Origin: Nostoc sp. MS1
Lineage (GTDB): Bacteria > Cyanobacteriota > Cyanobacteriia > Cyanobacteriales > Nostocaceae
Direction: 5' to 3'
Assembly: GCF_019976755.1 (NCBI RefSeq)
Contig: NZ_AP023441.1
Span: 496,001 to 560,000 of the forward strand
Length of the DNA stretch: 64,000 bases
In this document: positions 35,028-43,559 of the stretch, one piece after another
Layout of the letters: each line of letters opens with the position of its first letter
Position numbering within the stretch: the stretch's first letter is position 1
The notes under the pieces: generated by a model
Databases searched by the model: none
The model's input: the letters and a program-made list of their open reading frames with translations, nothing else
Told to the model about the DNA's origin: nothing
Program-made: the position numbers and the translations under genes

Positions 35028-36398
35028 ATGTCTAACCCAACTGTAGAAAACTTAGTAATTATCGGTTCTGGGCCAGCAGGGTACACGGCGGCTATCTATG
35101 CGGCGAGAGCTAACCTGAAACCTTTGGTATTTGAAGGTTTTCAAGCTGGGGGTTTGCCTGGCGGACAGCTAATGACAACGACTGAAGTAGAGAACTTTCC
35201 AGGGTTTCCTCAAGGTATTACTGGGCCAGAATTAATGGATCGGATGAAGGCTCAGGCGGAGCGCTGGGGGGCTGAGTTATATACTGAAGATGTGACATAT
35301 GTTGATTTAAGTCAGCGTCCATTCACTGTGCGCTCCGATGAAAGGGAAGTTAAGGCGCATAGTATTATTATTGCCACTGGTGCAACAGCAAGACGTTTGG
35401 GTCTACCTAGTGAGCATCAATTTTGGAGTCACGGAATTTCCGCTTGTGCAATTTGTGATGGTGCAACCCCCATTTTCCACGGTGCAGAATTGGCTGTAAT
35501 TGGTGCTGGCGACTCGGCGGCGGAAGAGTCAATTTATTTAACTAAATACGGCTCGAAAGTTAATTTGTTGGTGCGTTCTGAGAAAATGCGGGCTTCTAAA
35601 GCTATGCAAGACCGCGTTTTGAGTAACCCCAAAATCACAGTGCATTGGAACACAGAAGTTGTGGATGTGTTTGGTAATGGTCACATGGATGGGGTACAAG
35701 TCCGCAATAGCAAAACTGGGGAAGAAACTAAGCTGCAAGTCAAAGGTTTGTTCTACGCTATTGGTCACACTCCTAACACATCCTTATTTAAGGGACAACT
35801 GGAACTGGATGAAATTGGTTATGTTGTAACTAAACATGGTTCACCAGAAACTAGTGTAGAAGGTGTGTTTGCAGCTGGTGATGTACAAGACCATGAGTAT
35901 CGCCAAGCAATTACGGCTGCGGGTAGTGGATGCGCGGCGGCGTTGTTGGCGGAACGTTGGTTATCTGCTAGTGGTTTGATTCAAGAGTTCCATCAAGAAC
36001 CAACAATAAATAATGAGTTAGAACATCAGCCAGAAGCGCAGAAAACCGAGGCTGAACAAGCGGCGGAATTTGATTTGCAAGCAACACGCCATGCTGGTGG
36101 TTATGCTCTAAGGAAATTATTCCATGAAAGCGATCGCCTACTAATTGTTAAATACGTTTCTCCGGGTTGTGGGCCTTGCCATACCCTTAAGCCGATATTA
36201 AATAAGGTAGTCGATGAATTTGACGGCAAAATTCACTTTGTGGAAATTGACATCGACAAAGACCGTGATATTGCCGAAAATGCCAACGTAACCGGAACAC
36301 CAACTGTCCAGTTTTTCAAGGATAAAGAACTGGTAAAAGAAGTCAAAGGTGTGAAGCAAAAGAGTGAATATCGTCAGTTGATTGAGAGTAACCTTTAG
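35028..36398 (+). CDS. ntrC (NTRC-type, not the NtrC nitrogen regulator): NTRC: NADPH-thioredoxin reductase fused to thioredoxin
   Basis: 456 aa. Residues 1-315 form an NADPH-dependent thioredoxin reductase: FAD site IIGSGPAGYTAAIYAARA, redox centre CAICDG near 140 and NADPH site IGAGDSAAEES. A linker follows, then a thioredoxin domain with active site CGPC near 380 (YVSPGCGPCHTLKP). The fusion, found in plants and cyanobacteria, passes electrons from NADPH to 2-Cys peroxiredoxin and other targets and is important under oxidative stress. The domain order and length fit NTRC well. It stands alone on the + strand. Confidence 0.96.
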   Translation: MSNPTVENLVIIGSGPAGYTAAIYAARANLKPLVFEGFQAGGLPGGQLMTTTEVENFPGFPQGITGPELMDRMKAQAERWGAELYTEDVTYVDLSQRPFTVRSDEREVKAHSIIIATGATARRLGLPSEHQFWSHGISACAICDGATPIFHGAELAVIGAGDSAAEESIYLTKYGSKVNLLVRSEKMRASKAMQDRVLSNPKITVHWNTEVVDVFGNGHMDGVQVRNSKTGEETKLQVKGLFYAIGHTPNTSLFKGQLELDEIGYVVTKHGSPETSVEGVFAAGDVQDHEYRQAITAAGSGCAAALLAERWLSASGLIQEFHQEPTINNELEHQPEAQKTEAEQAAEFDLQATRHAGGYALRKLFHESDRLLIVKYVSPGCGPCHTLKPILNKVVDEFDGKIHFVEIDIDKDRDIAENANVTGTPTVQFFKDKELVKEVKGVKQKSEYRQLIESNL

Positions 36399-36727
36399 AG
36401 ACTGGGTATTGGGGATTGAGAAATAGCATTCTAACTGTATTATCTCATCCCCATACCTGTTATTTAATGTTTACTACAGACTTAAAAACTTAGGCAATAG
36501 CATATTCTGTGTGTTGCCTAACATTAGGTGGGTGAATCCTAAAACAATTTTATCTTTGGGAATACCTGCGGCTACTAATTCATCCGCTACGCCTTCTTGG
36601 GAGGAACGCAGTGAGGTTGGGTAAAAAATGTGCGATGGCTACGCCCACCACAAGCATCGTTAAAAACCAGATTTAAGGACTGCGAACTTTGTATAATCCC
36701 TTTCAAGAGTTGTTTTGAAGAGTATTC
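36399..36727. other. Intergenic region with duplicated xisI 3' end
   Basis: 329 bases. About 36489-36587 duplicates the 3' end of the xisI gene at 37152-37246 (TTAGGCAATAGCATA, then TGTGTGTTGCCTAACATTAG), with small differences including one deleted base. The rest has no coding signature and holds short GCTACGCC-type repeats. Confidence 0.7.
36489..36587 (-). pseudogene. xisI 3'-end duplicate fragment
   Basis: About 95 bases match the end of the xisI gene 660 bases further on, in the same orientation, with a few substitutions and a one-base shift. No start codon or remaining N-terminal part is present, so it is a fragment left by a tandem duplication or a lost second copy. Confidence 0.7.
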
Positions 36728-37090
36728 ATGAAAAATCTCGCACCAGATATTTTTAGACAACGACTGCTCATTGAGGGTTTTTACGTAACTGATATGAGCG
36801 AAGAAGTGTTAGAAAAGTATCTTTTGAGTATTGCCGAACATCTCAATCTTCGTACATATGGCAAACCGATTATTTTCTCACCAGCATCAGGAATGGGACG
36901 CGAGGAAAATGCAGGATACGATGCTTTTGTACCTTTGATTGATTCTGGTATTTCAGCCTATGTTTGGAGTAGTGTCCAGTTCTTCTCAATTGTGATCTAC
37001 ACTTGCAAGGGTTTTGATGAACAGGCAGCGATTGAATTTACACGAAATTACTTTGCAGTATCCGGGGAAATAGCCAGCACATCCTTCTGA
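36728..37090 (+). CDS. Small S-adenosylmethionine-decarboxylase-like protein
   Basis: 120 aa. The C-terminal half (LIDSGISAYVWSSVQFFSIVIYTCK, then GFDEQAAIEFTRNYF) resembles the AdoMet decarboxylase (SpeD) fold, where the processing site is ES-H-I-x-x-H-T-W and a catalytic Cys follows in a FTCG-type motif. Here Glu is Asp, Ser is kept, His is Gly, and Cys is kept (YTCKGFD). If related, the self-cleaving Ser exists but the surrounding residues are changed, so decarboxylase activity is doubtful. The N-terminal half is not recognised. Placed between xisI remnants and XisI; the fold assignment is tentative. Confidence 0.6.
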   Translation: MKNLAPDIFRQRLLIEGFYVTDMSEEVLEKYLLSIAEHLNLRTYGKPIIFSPASGMGREENAGYDAFVPLIDSGISAYVWSSVQFFSIVIYTCKGFDEQAAIEFTRNYFAVSGEIASTSF

Positions 37091-37152
37091 AACAGTCTAA
37101 TTAAACACAATCTGCCAGTTAGGCAGATTGAATTGATACTATTTTGAAACAC

Positions 37153-37488
37153 TTAGGCAATAGCATACCCTGTGTGTTGCCTAACATTAGGCGGGTGAAA
37201 TCCTAAGACAATTTTATCTTTGGGAATACCTGCGGCTACTAATTCATAAGTCACACCATCTTCTGTGTCGTCCCTTTGCACCCAAATTTTGCCATCAATA
37301 ATGTCAAGATGAACTAAACAACCGTGGATTCTTTTGACACCATCCCAACCTAAAGTTACAAGCAAATAACTGTCATTTTGACTATCAAATATAGTCTTGC
37401 ACTCAATGGATGCGTAAGAATAAGGGATTTGTGTATAGGGCAGTAATACAGCTTTAATAATATGCCGATAATTTTCTAAGTTATCCAT
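37153..37488 (-). CDS. xisI: XisI family protein (fdxN excision controlling factor type)
   Basis: 111 aa. YRHIIKAVLLPYTQIPYSYAS and the segment HLDIIDGKIWVQRDDTEDGV, then LVAAGIPKDKIVLGFHPPNVRQHTGYA, are typical of XisI proteins. In Anabaena XisH and XisI are needed for excision of the fdxN element by XisF, but many copies exist away from any element; the protein also resembles components of nuclease/toxin-like pairs. It overlaps the xisH gene by 13 bases, so the two are translated together. Confidence 0.93.
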   Translation of the reverse strand: MDNLENYRHIIKAVLLPYTQIPYSYASIECKTIFDSQNDSYLLVTLGWDGVKRIHGCLVHLDIIDGKIWVQRDDTEDGVTYELVAAGIPKDKIVLGFHPPNVRQHTGYAIA

Positions 37489-37892
37489 TGGATAATCCTC
37501 TCAGTTTCTGGATTAAACACAAGTAATTTTAGACTTTCAGCTTCTATTAAAAGTGTACCAATTGGTTCTTCAAATAAAGCTGTAAAAACACTGTCGCGCA
37601 CAGCTAGATATAAGGTTCTTTCTGGTTCTAGACGATTAATAACAGCACGATACATTATAAACCCACCAATAGCATCTTTGAGGTCTGCCATTTCTGAAGG
37701 ACTAACAAAACTTTTAATTTCTACAGCGATTTTTCTACTTCCTTGTTCTGCTGCTAAAAGTTGTTTAGCCCCTAAATCTACATACATATCTTTTTGCCCC
37801 CATTTTAAATGTAGGGGGTCATCTGTAATTATCCATCCTTCTTGAATTAGGGCATTCTTAACAGCTTCATGATAAATATCTCTTGCAGGCAT
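37476..37892 (-). CDS. xisH: XisH family protein (PD-(D/E)XK-like)
   Basis: 138 aa. MPARDIYHEAVKNALIQEGW, then LHLKWGQKDMYVDLGAKQLL and the Glu-x-Lys region KIAVEIKSFVSPSEMADLKDAIGGF, match XisH. The Asp ... (E)xK arrangement resembles a restriction-endonuclease-type fold. It works with XisI in DNA excision control in heterocyst formation in the known case; here no excisase or element ends are nearby, so the role is open. Confidence 0.93.
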   Translation of the reverse strand: MPARDIYHEAVKNALIQEGWIITDDPLHLKWGQKDMYVDLGAKQLLAAEQGSRKIAVEIKSFVSPSEMADLKDAIGGFIMYRAVINRLEPERTLYLAVRDSVFTALFEEPIGTLLIEAESLKLLVFNPETERIIQWIT

Positions 37893-38025
37893 ATTTTGGT
37901 AAAGTAATCATATTTATTTAGCTCATCTCTACCAAATTACAATCATTTACACAGTTCCCAGTCCCCAATCTTTACTTTGATATGTAAAATGGTCAGCGTA
38001 TCTTGCGCTATGCAGGCGATCGCTC

Positions 38026-38916
38026 ATGACCATAATTAAACGTCAGTTGCCTAAATTGGGACTCTTTGTCAAAAATCCCAACCTTTCCCACAAATTAATG
38101 TTAATTGGGTTAGCCATGACCCTGTTTTTCATCTTCCTAGCATTCTTTGCACCTGTATTTCAGGCTTTGGGATGGCTACAAGATCCCACAAAATTCCTCA
38201 ACAATGATCCTCAAGTACCACCATCGGCTCAACACTTGTTTGGTACTAGTCTTTTAGGACATGATGTATTTTCCCGCACCATATTTGGCGCTCAAGCAGC
38301 ATTAAAAGTAGTGATTTTAGCTACAGCATTAAGTATGTTGATTGGTGTGCCTTTAGGGATGGTAAGCGGCTATCTGGGTGGTAAGTTAGATAAGCTGCTA
38401 CTATTTATTATGGATAGTATTTATACTTTACCTGGGCTGTTACTGTCAGTAACATTAGCATTTATAGTAGGTAGGGGAATATTAAATGCTGCGATCGCAA
38501 TTAGTATTGCATATATTCCCCAATACTATCGCGTTGTCCGTAACCACACCGTTAGCGTCAAAACCGAAGTCTTCATCGAAGCCGCGCAAGCAATGGGTGC
38601 TTCTACTTGGACTGTGCTATCTAAGTATCTATTTTTCAACGTTATTCAAAGCGTACCTGTACTTTTCACCCTCAACGCCGCCGATGCAATTTTGGTACTA
38701 GGCGGTTTAGGCTTTTTAGGGCTAGGATTACCGGAGGATGTTCCAGAATGGGGCTACGATTTAAAACAAGCTCTAGAAGGACTACCGACTGGGATTTGGT
38801 GGACTACACTTTTCCCTGGTTTAGCAATGACATTGATGGTGGTAGGGTTATCACTACTTGGTGAAGGGCTAAATGAATTTGTCAATCCGCGTTTGCGGGG
38901 AGAAAATCGGAAGTAG
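38026..38916 (+). CDS. Peptide/nickel-type ABC permease (OppC/DppC family)
   Basis: 296 aa, about six membrane helices. The start of the mature part (LMLIGLAMTLFFIFLAFFAP) and the segment HLFGTSLLGHDVFSRTIFGAQ are the OppC N-terminal signature. The cytoplasmic loop EAAQAMGASTWTVLSKYLFFNV is the EAA motif that contacts the ATPase. It imports peptides or related compounds together with an OppB-type permease and binding protein that are not next to it. A STRR tract follows the stop codon. Confidence 0.9.
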   Translation: MTIIKRQLPKLGLFVKNPNLSHKLMLIGLAMTLFFIFLAFFAPVFQALGWLQDPTKFLNNDPQVPPSAQHLFGTSLLGHDVFSRTIFGAQAALKVVILATALSMLIGVPLGMVSGYLGGKLDKLLLFIMDSIYTLPGLLLSVTLAFIVGRGILNAAIAISIAYIPQYYRVVRNHTVSVKTEVFIEAAQAMGASTWTVLSKYLFFNVIQSVPVLFTLNAADAILVLGGLGFLGLGLPEDVPEWGYDLKQALEGLPTGIWWTTLFPGLAMTLMVVGLSLLGEGLNEFVNPRLRGENRK

Positions 38917-38968
38917 TCATGAGTCATTAGATTTTTGACTGTTGACTATGGACTGTGGACTATTGACT
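38915..38968. repeat. STRR heptamer tract
   Basis: Units of the type AGTCATGAGTCATTAG and GACTGTTGACTATGGACTG in 7-bp steps, between two genes on the + strand. Confidence 0.8.
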
Positions 38969-38991
38969 TTAGATATTACTGAGAGATTAAA

Positions 38992-39195
38992 GTGAAAGAT
39001 AACATTTCGTTAATAGCGGCGGCGGCTGGTGGGTTTATGCTTTCTGTGGCGCTGGCGGGAATTTTAAAAGGTGCGCCAGTTACAGTTGCACAGGAAAATT
39101 CTAGTTTTCGTACTAGCTTTGTTACAGATTTAAGAGTTACAAGCAAAAAAACAGATAACTTAGAATTTTCAGGGCCAGCAGCACCAAAAAGCTAA
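38992..39195 (+). CDS. Small membrane or exported protein of unknown function
   Basis: 67 aa, GTG start. A single hydrophobic segment (ISLIAAAAGGFMLSVALAGIL) near the N-terminus acts as a membrane anchor or signal peptide, followed by a polar tail. No family is recognised. A GTG start with a weak ribosome-binding site and short length make it less certain than its neighbours. Confidence 0.5.
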   Translation: MKDNISLIAAAAGGFMLSVALAGILKGAPVTVAQENSSFRTSFVTDLRVTSKKTDNLEFSGPAAPKS

Positions 39196-39413
39196 AGCTC
39201 GTAGTAAGGACTTTAGTCCTTATAATCTTATATAGCGGTGTTGAGGCGCACAAATCATGCTTTTCGTGACAGATAATCTCGAAATATGCGCCTAACACAC
39301 CGATGATTTTATTTTCACTCAATAAATAACCTTTTAAGCTTCTATTTACTAATTAGCTCTGTATTTCGTCAAGTCATGTGTTATACATGATAAGTGTTAT
39401 TACTGTAGGGCTG

Positions 39414-39908
39414 ATGTCTGATTCTCAACCTTCTACCTCTTCTAACGCTAATCCCTTGGATTACTTTGAGCTAGATTTATTGAAGCAGGAATATTTTTTC
39501 CTGCAAAATACTATTGAAGACTACAATAAGCAGATTTGGGCAATTAAAGCCCTTGGTATCACTGGAACTGGTGCTGTAATTGTCTTAGCACTGCAACAGA
39601 ACAAGAGTGTACTGGCTTTGGTTGGCTGCGCTATTCCTATCTTTTTTTGGGTTTTAGAAAGTCAGTGGAAACATTTTCAGCGTGGCTTTTATCCCCGTGT
39701 TGGCGAAATTGAAAAAATCCTCTTGGAAAGCTGCAAATTAAGAGGGCCTGCTATCTTTAATAGCTGGAGTTATTCATTGAAACGGGTTACTGTTCCCAAA
39801 CGTAAAGGTTATATTTGGGACGGTTTGCTCAATCCCACCGTCTTTATCAGTTACGTTTTAGAAATTGTTTTTCTCCTAATTGCTTGGAAGGTAATCCCCT
39901 TAATTTGA
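39414..39908 (+). CDS. Small membrane protein, likely partner of the NACHT gene
   Basis: 164 aa from the ATG at 39414; a GTG at 39378 would add 12 residues. It has a charged N-terminal helix (LLKQEYFFLQNTIEDYNKQI), then two closely spaced membrane helices (IWAIKALGITGTGAVIVLAL and ALVGCAIPIFFWVL), a long polar part with basic residues, and a third hydrophobic helix at the C-terminus. The two-helix core is reminiscent of SLATT/DUF4231-type membrane effectors, but I cannot confirm this. It ends 25 bases before the phosphoesterase-NACHT gene, so they are almost certainly co-transcribed. Confidence 0.7.
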   Translation: MSDSQPSTSSNANPLDYFELDLLKQEYFFLQNTIEDYNKQIWAIKALGITGTGAVIVLALQQNKSVLALVGCAIPIFFWVLESQWKHFQRGFYPRVGEIEKILLESCKLRGPAIFNSWSYSLKRVTVPKRKGYIWDGLLNPTVFISYVLEIVFLLIAWKVIPLI

Positions 39909-39933
39909 GGCTGGTTAATAAGGAATTTTCTCA

Positions 39934-42900
39934 ATGGCTCAAACACTGACATGGCTACATCTTTCAGACCTCCATGCTTGTAAACCTAAGACTGGTTGGG
40001 ATGCTAGACGAGTGACTGATACTCTCTGCAAGGATCTAAAAAAAATGCAGGAGAGGTATGAGTTAAGACCGGATTTGATTTTCTTTACAGGTGATGCCGC
40101 GTATGGTCACATCGGAAATAGTGATGGAAAATCAATAACCGAGCAATTTCGTGAAGCTCATGATTTCTTAACAGCCGTTCGAGAATCTTTTGAGCCAGCC
40201 ATTGAGCAAAGAAACCTTTTTCTTGTACCGGGTAATCATGACGTTAATCGAACTAAAATATCTAGGTTTGAGAAACAAGTATTAGAGAGTATTACCTCAC
40301 TTGATGAAATTACTAGTATTGTCAAAGATGCTGGTATAGATTGGCAAAGAATCAAGATTCGGTTAGAAGATTATGCTCACTTTCTCGAAACTTATGGTTA
40401 TGACCATTTACTTACAGGAAGAGAGCATTTAATTTATGCCGATGCTCGTGAAGTGGCGGGTTTGCGTGTTGGTATTGCTGGTTTTAACTCTGCTTGGTCA
40501 TCATCAGGAGCAGGTCGTTCAGAAGCAGGTAAATTATGGATGGCTGGTAGGTTTCAGTTGGAAACTCTGCTGAGTAAACTTCCAAAAAACGATTTTGCTA
40601 TTGCCCTTTTACATCATCCTGCAAATTGGTTAGTTCCTGAAGAAAACCCAACTTTTGGTAGGCAGTTAGAACGAGATTTCCCTTTTGTATTACATGGGCA
40701 TGAACATCAGGATTTTGTTCGCCCTAATGCTTCAAACGGACACACCATTATTTCCACAGGTGCTTGTCATGAATGGTCTGATAGTAAAAATAATGGTTAT
40801 AACTTTGTGCGGCTTGACTTTGCACAAGGAACTGGTGAAGTTTGGTTGCGCCAGTACGATTCTACAGGGGCGGGTTGGATTCCTAGCGTTATTTATGGGC
40901 AAACAGATGATTTAGGATGTTGGAATCTAACACATTTAAAGCCTTGGATAGAAAATTTATGTAGTTCTGTTTCTGCAAAAAAAAACTCTAACTCTGCTGT
41001 AGAAGTATCAATAAATAATAATTCGATTGAGATTACTCCTGAGAGTAAAGATGACCCAGCAGCAGATTATGAAGTTCGTTATCGTCAAGCTGTGGTTAAT
41101 AAGTTAGATTATGTACAGCTTTTCGGGATTGAAGTACCCAAGGAGTCTAAAGAATATTCACTGACTGTTGCTTATGTATCTTTGAATTTGTCCGATGAAG
41201 ATGAGGAGATTACAGAAGCAGAAGAATTAGAAGGTGATATTAACGAACTAACAGCACAAGATGCAAATACATTTCCAGCAGAGGAGGTTTTCGATAATCT
41301 TTGTGTGAAAAAGCGTTTGCTGATACGTGGAGTCGCTGGTAGTGGAAAAACAACCCTTTTGCGTTGGGCGGCTGTGCAATCTGCTAAAGATGAACCAGTT
41401 TCTAGAGACAGAGCAAAACAAAAATTACCATTAATTAAGTCTTCATTGAGTCAGTTTGATGGTGAGGCTGATACTCAATTTGCAGATAATTCTGGTGACT
41501 GGCGAGAAAAAATTCCCTTTATTATTCGCTTGCGGGATTACACTAAAGGTCAGTTGCCACGACCTAGCACATTTCCTGTTTTACTAGCAAAAGAACTACC
41601 TGATCCTCCTGCTAATTGGATGGATGATGTTTTAAACAGTGGTCGTGCTTTGGTGATGTTTGACGGTGTAGATGAAGTTCCCCAGCAAGTGCGGGATGAA
41701 ACTATGCGGGAAATCCGTCAATTAATTAATACTTACCCAGATAATTACTATGTGGTGACAACACGCCCTGAAGCAGTTGAACGAAAAGAGTTTATTGAAC
41801 TTGGGTTTGAATCCGCGCGGGTTGAACCGATGACCCCTGTTGATCGGGATACCTTCATTGATAAGTGGCATGATGCGATGGAGGTTCGGTTACGAAATTG
41901 GAACGAACCAGCCGATTTACGACCTTTGGCTAAACGCTTAAAGCAGCGCCTTGAAGCTAACTCTACTGTGGCTCGATTAACCAGTAATCCTTTGCTTTGT
42001 GCTGTAGTTTGTGCGCTTCATCGGGCAAGAAATGAGAACCTTCCAGAAACACCTGTTGATTTATGCGAAAAGCTGTGTGAGATGCTGCTAGATCGCCGGG
42101 ATAAAGAGCGATCGCGTTTTGAAGACCAAAAATGGATTAATAAAGCGTATAGAGGCTTAGAATTTCGGGTTCGTAAAGGATTGCTGTCTCAACTTGCTTT
42201 CCACATGGTTAGTTCAGGTTTATCTGCAATTACTGTGGCTGAAGCCCAACAACAAATTACTCAAGCTTTAGAAAGTTACAAGCTTTCTAATATTAAAGCT
42301 GCCGATATTCTTCAAGCACTTGTAGAACGTAGTGGAATGCTTCAGGTATTGGGTGAGCAAGTTGAATTTCTGCACAATACTTTAAAAGAGTTTCTCGCAG
42401 CCGAACGTTTTGTTAATATCGGTGATGTTCAGACATTAGCAAATCATACTGATGAAGCTTCCTGGCAACCTGTGATTTTATTTGCTGTTGCGTTACCACG
42501 AGATGGTTCTAGCTTTGCTACTGACCTTGTAAGAGCAATTCGTAAAAAAGTTTCTTTAGATGCTCCCGCTAAAGCACGGTCGAAAAAAGACCGAGTAGAA
42601 GCTGCAAAAATTAGGACACAGCAGTTTTTTTTCCTTCGGTGTTACACAAATGCCTACCAGCTAAATAATTCAGAAATTACTGAAGCTTTTACCCAGTTAT
42701 CAAAACAGCTTTTACCACCTCAAAATATAACGGATGCAGTAGCCTTAGCATCCTGTGGTGAAGCTATCATACCTTATCTTAAAAATCGAACAGGCTGGAA
42801 AGCACCAGACCGTGCAGCTTGTGTGCGAATGCTGGGATTAATTGGTGATCAAAGAGCTAACGAGCTTCTGAAAGAGTTTTTAGATGATAAGACTCTCACA

Positions 42901-43257
42901 GTTGCTCAAGAATTAGCCAACTTTGTTGATGATTGGAGTCAAATATCACTCATTAGACAACAAGTTGAAGAATATGGGCTTCTTCCAATTTCAATTCCTA
43001 GAAAATTAGGTGCATTAAATCCATTGTCCAATTTAACCAACCTCAAAAAGTTAAATCTTTGGGGAACACAAGTGAGGGATATTTCGGCTCTGTCCCACCT
43101 GACCAACCTTACAAATATTACTCTTCTAGAAACACAGGTGAGCAATATTTCGGCTCTTTCCAACCTGACCAACCTTACATCGCTCTATCTTAAGGGAACG
43201 CAGGTGAGGGATATTTCCTCTCTGGCTCACCTGACTAACCTCACAATCTATCGATGA
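39934..43257 (+). CDS. Calcineurin-like phosphoesterase-NACHT-LRR protein
   Basis: 1107 aa, no signal peptide. Residues 1-290 form a metallophosphoesterase with metal motifs LHLSDLH (near 8), FTGDAAYG (51), PGNHDVNR (99), a histidine LLHHP (226) and HGHEH (253). Residues about 450-680 are a NACHT-type STAND NTPase: Walker A GVAGSGKTT (466), Walker B LVMFDGVDE (572), then a helical region. The end (about 1029-1107) has three to four 22-residue leucine-rich repeats (LSNLTNLKKLNLWGTQVRDI type). STAND proteins sense a ligand with the repeat end, oligomerise and switch on the effector domain; here the effector would be the phosphoesterase, acting on a nucleotide or phosphodiester. Bacterial NACHT proteins can be anti-phage. 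The LRR end looks cut short. Confidence 0.92.
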   Translation: MAQTLTWLHLSDLHACKPKTGWDARRVTDTLCKDLKKMQERYELRPDLIFFTGDAAYGHIGNSDGKSITEQFREAHDFLTAVRESFEPAIEQRNLFLVPGNHDVNRTKISRFEKQVLESITSLDEITSIVKDAGIDWQRIKIRLEDYAHFLETYGYDHLLTGREHLIYADAREVAGLRVGIAGFNSAWSSSGAGRSEAGKLWMAGRFQLETLLSKLPKNDFAIALLHHPANWLVPEENPTFGRQLERDFPFVLHGHEHQDFVRPNASNGHTIISTGACHEWSDSKNNGYNFVRLDFAQGTGEVWLRQYDSTGAGWIPSVIYGQTDDLGCWNLTHLKPWIENLCSSVSAKKNSNSAVEVSINNNSIEITPESKDDPAADYEVRYRQAVVNKLDYVQLFGIEVPKESKEYSLTVAYVSLNLSDEDEEITEAEELEGDINELTAQDANTFPAEEVFDNLCVKKRLLIRGVAGSGKTTLLRWAAVQSAKDEPVSRDRAKQKLPLIKSSLSQFDGEADTQFADNSGDWREKIPFIIRLRDYTKGQLPRPSTFPVLLAKELPDPPANWMDDVLNSGRALVMFDGVDEVPQQVRDETMREIRQLINTYPDNYYVVTTRPEAVERKEFIELGFESARVEPMTPVDRDTFIDKWHDAMEVRLRNWNEPADLRPLAKRLKQRLEANSTVARLTSNPLLCAVVCALHRARNENLPETPVDLCEKLCEMLLDRRDKERSRFEDQKWINKAYRGLEFRVRKGLLSQLAFHMVSSGLSAITVAEAQQQITQALESYKLSNIKAADILQALVERSGMLQVLGEQVEFLHNTLKEFLAAERFVNIGDVQTLANHTDEASWQPVILFAVALPRDGSSFATDLVRAIRKKVSLDAPAKARSKKDRVEAAKIRTQQFFFLRCYTNAYQLNNSEITEAFTQLSKQLLPPQNITDAVALASCGEAIIPYLKNRTGWKAPDRAACVRMLGLIGDQRANELLKEFLDDKTLTVAQELANFVDDWSQISLIRQQVEEYGLLPISIPRKLGALNPLSNLTNLKKLNLWGTQVRDISALSHLTNLTNITLLETQVSNISALSNLTNLTSLYLKGTQVRDISSLAHLTNLTIYR

Positions 43258-43559
43258 GGCTAATAATCCCACAAAATGAGGATAAAAACCTATGATGCCT
43301 CTACCTTAGATAAAGTGTAGCTGTGAGTGTCACCCAAGAATACTAAAAAAACGATCGCTCGCTCTTCCCCTCCCCAACCGATCGCCTACAGTGGACGTTA
43401 GGTGCGATCGCAATATAATCTTAATAATCCTGGTTCTGAGTGATAAATCACTTACTACGAACTAAAATACTACTTTGTCTTGAATAATATCCACCTAGTT
43501 GAAAAAAGAGCCAAGTAACCAAGCCCCTTTTTCAGTCCTGGTGGTGTGAGGAAATTAAA
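43258..43559. other. Intergenic region without recognisable genes
   Basis: 302 bases. It holds HIP1-type GCGATCGC sites and a small inverted repeat (GAGTGATAAATCACTTACT, near 43440). The frame after the leucine-rich protein does not continue into more repeats, so no missing repeat copy is visible here. Confidence 0.4.
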
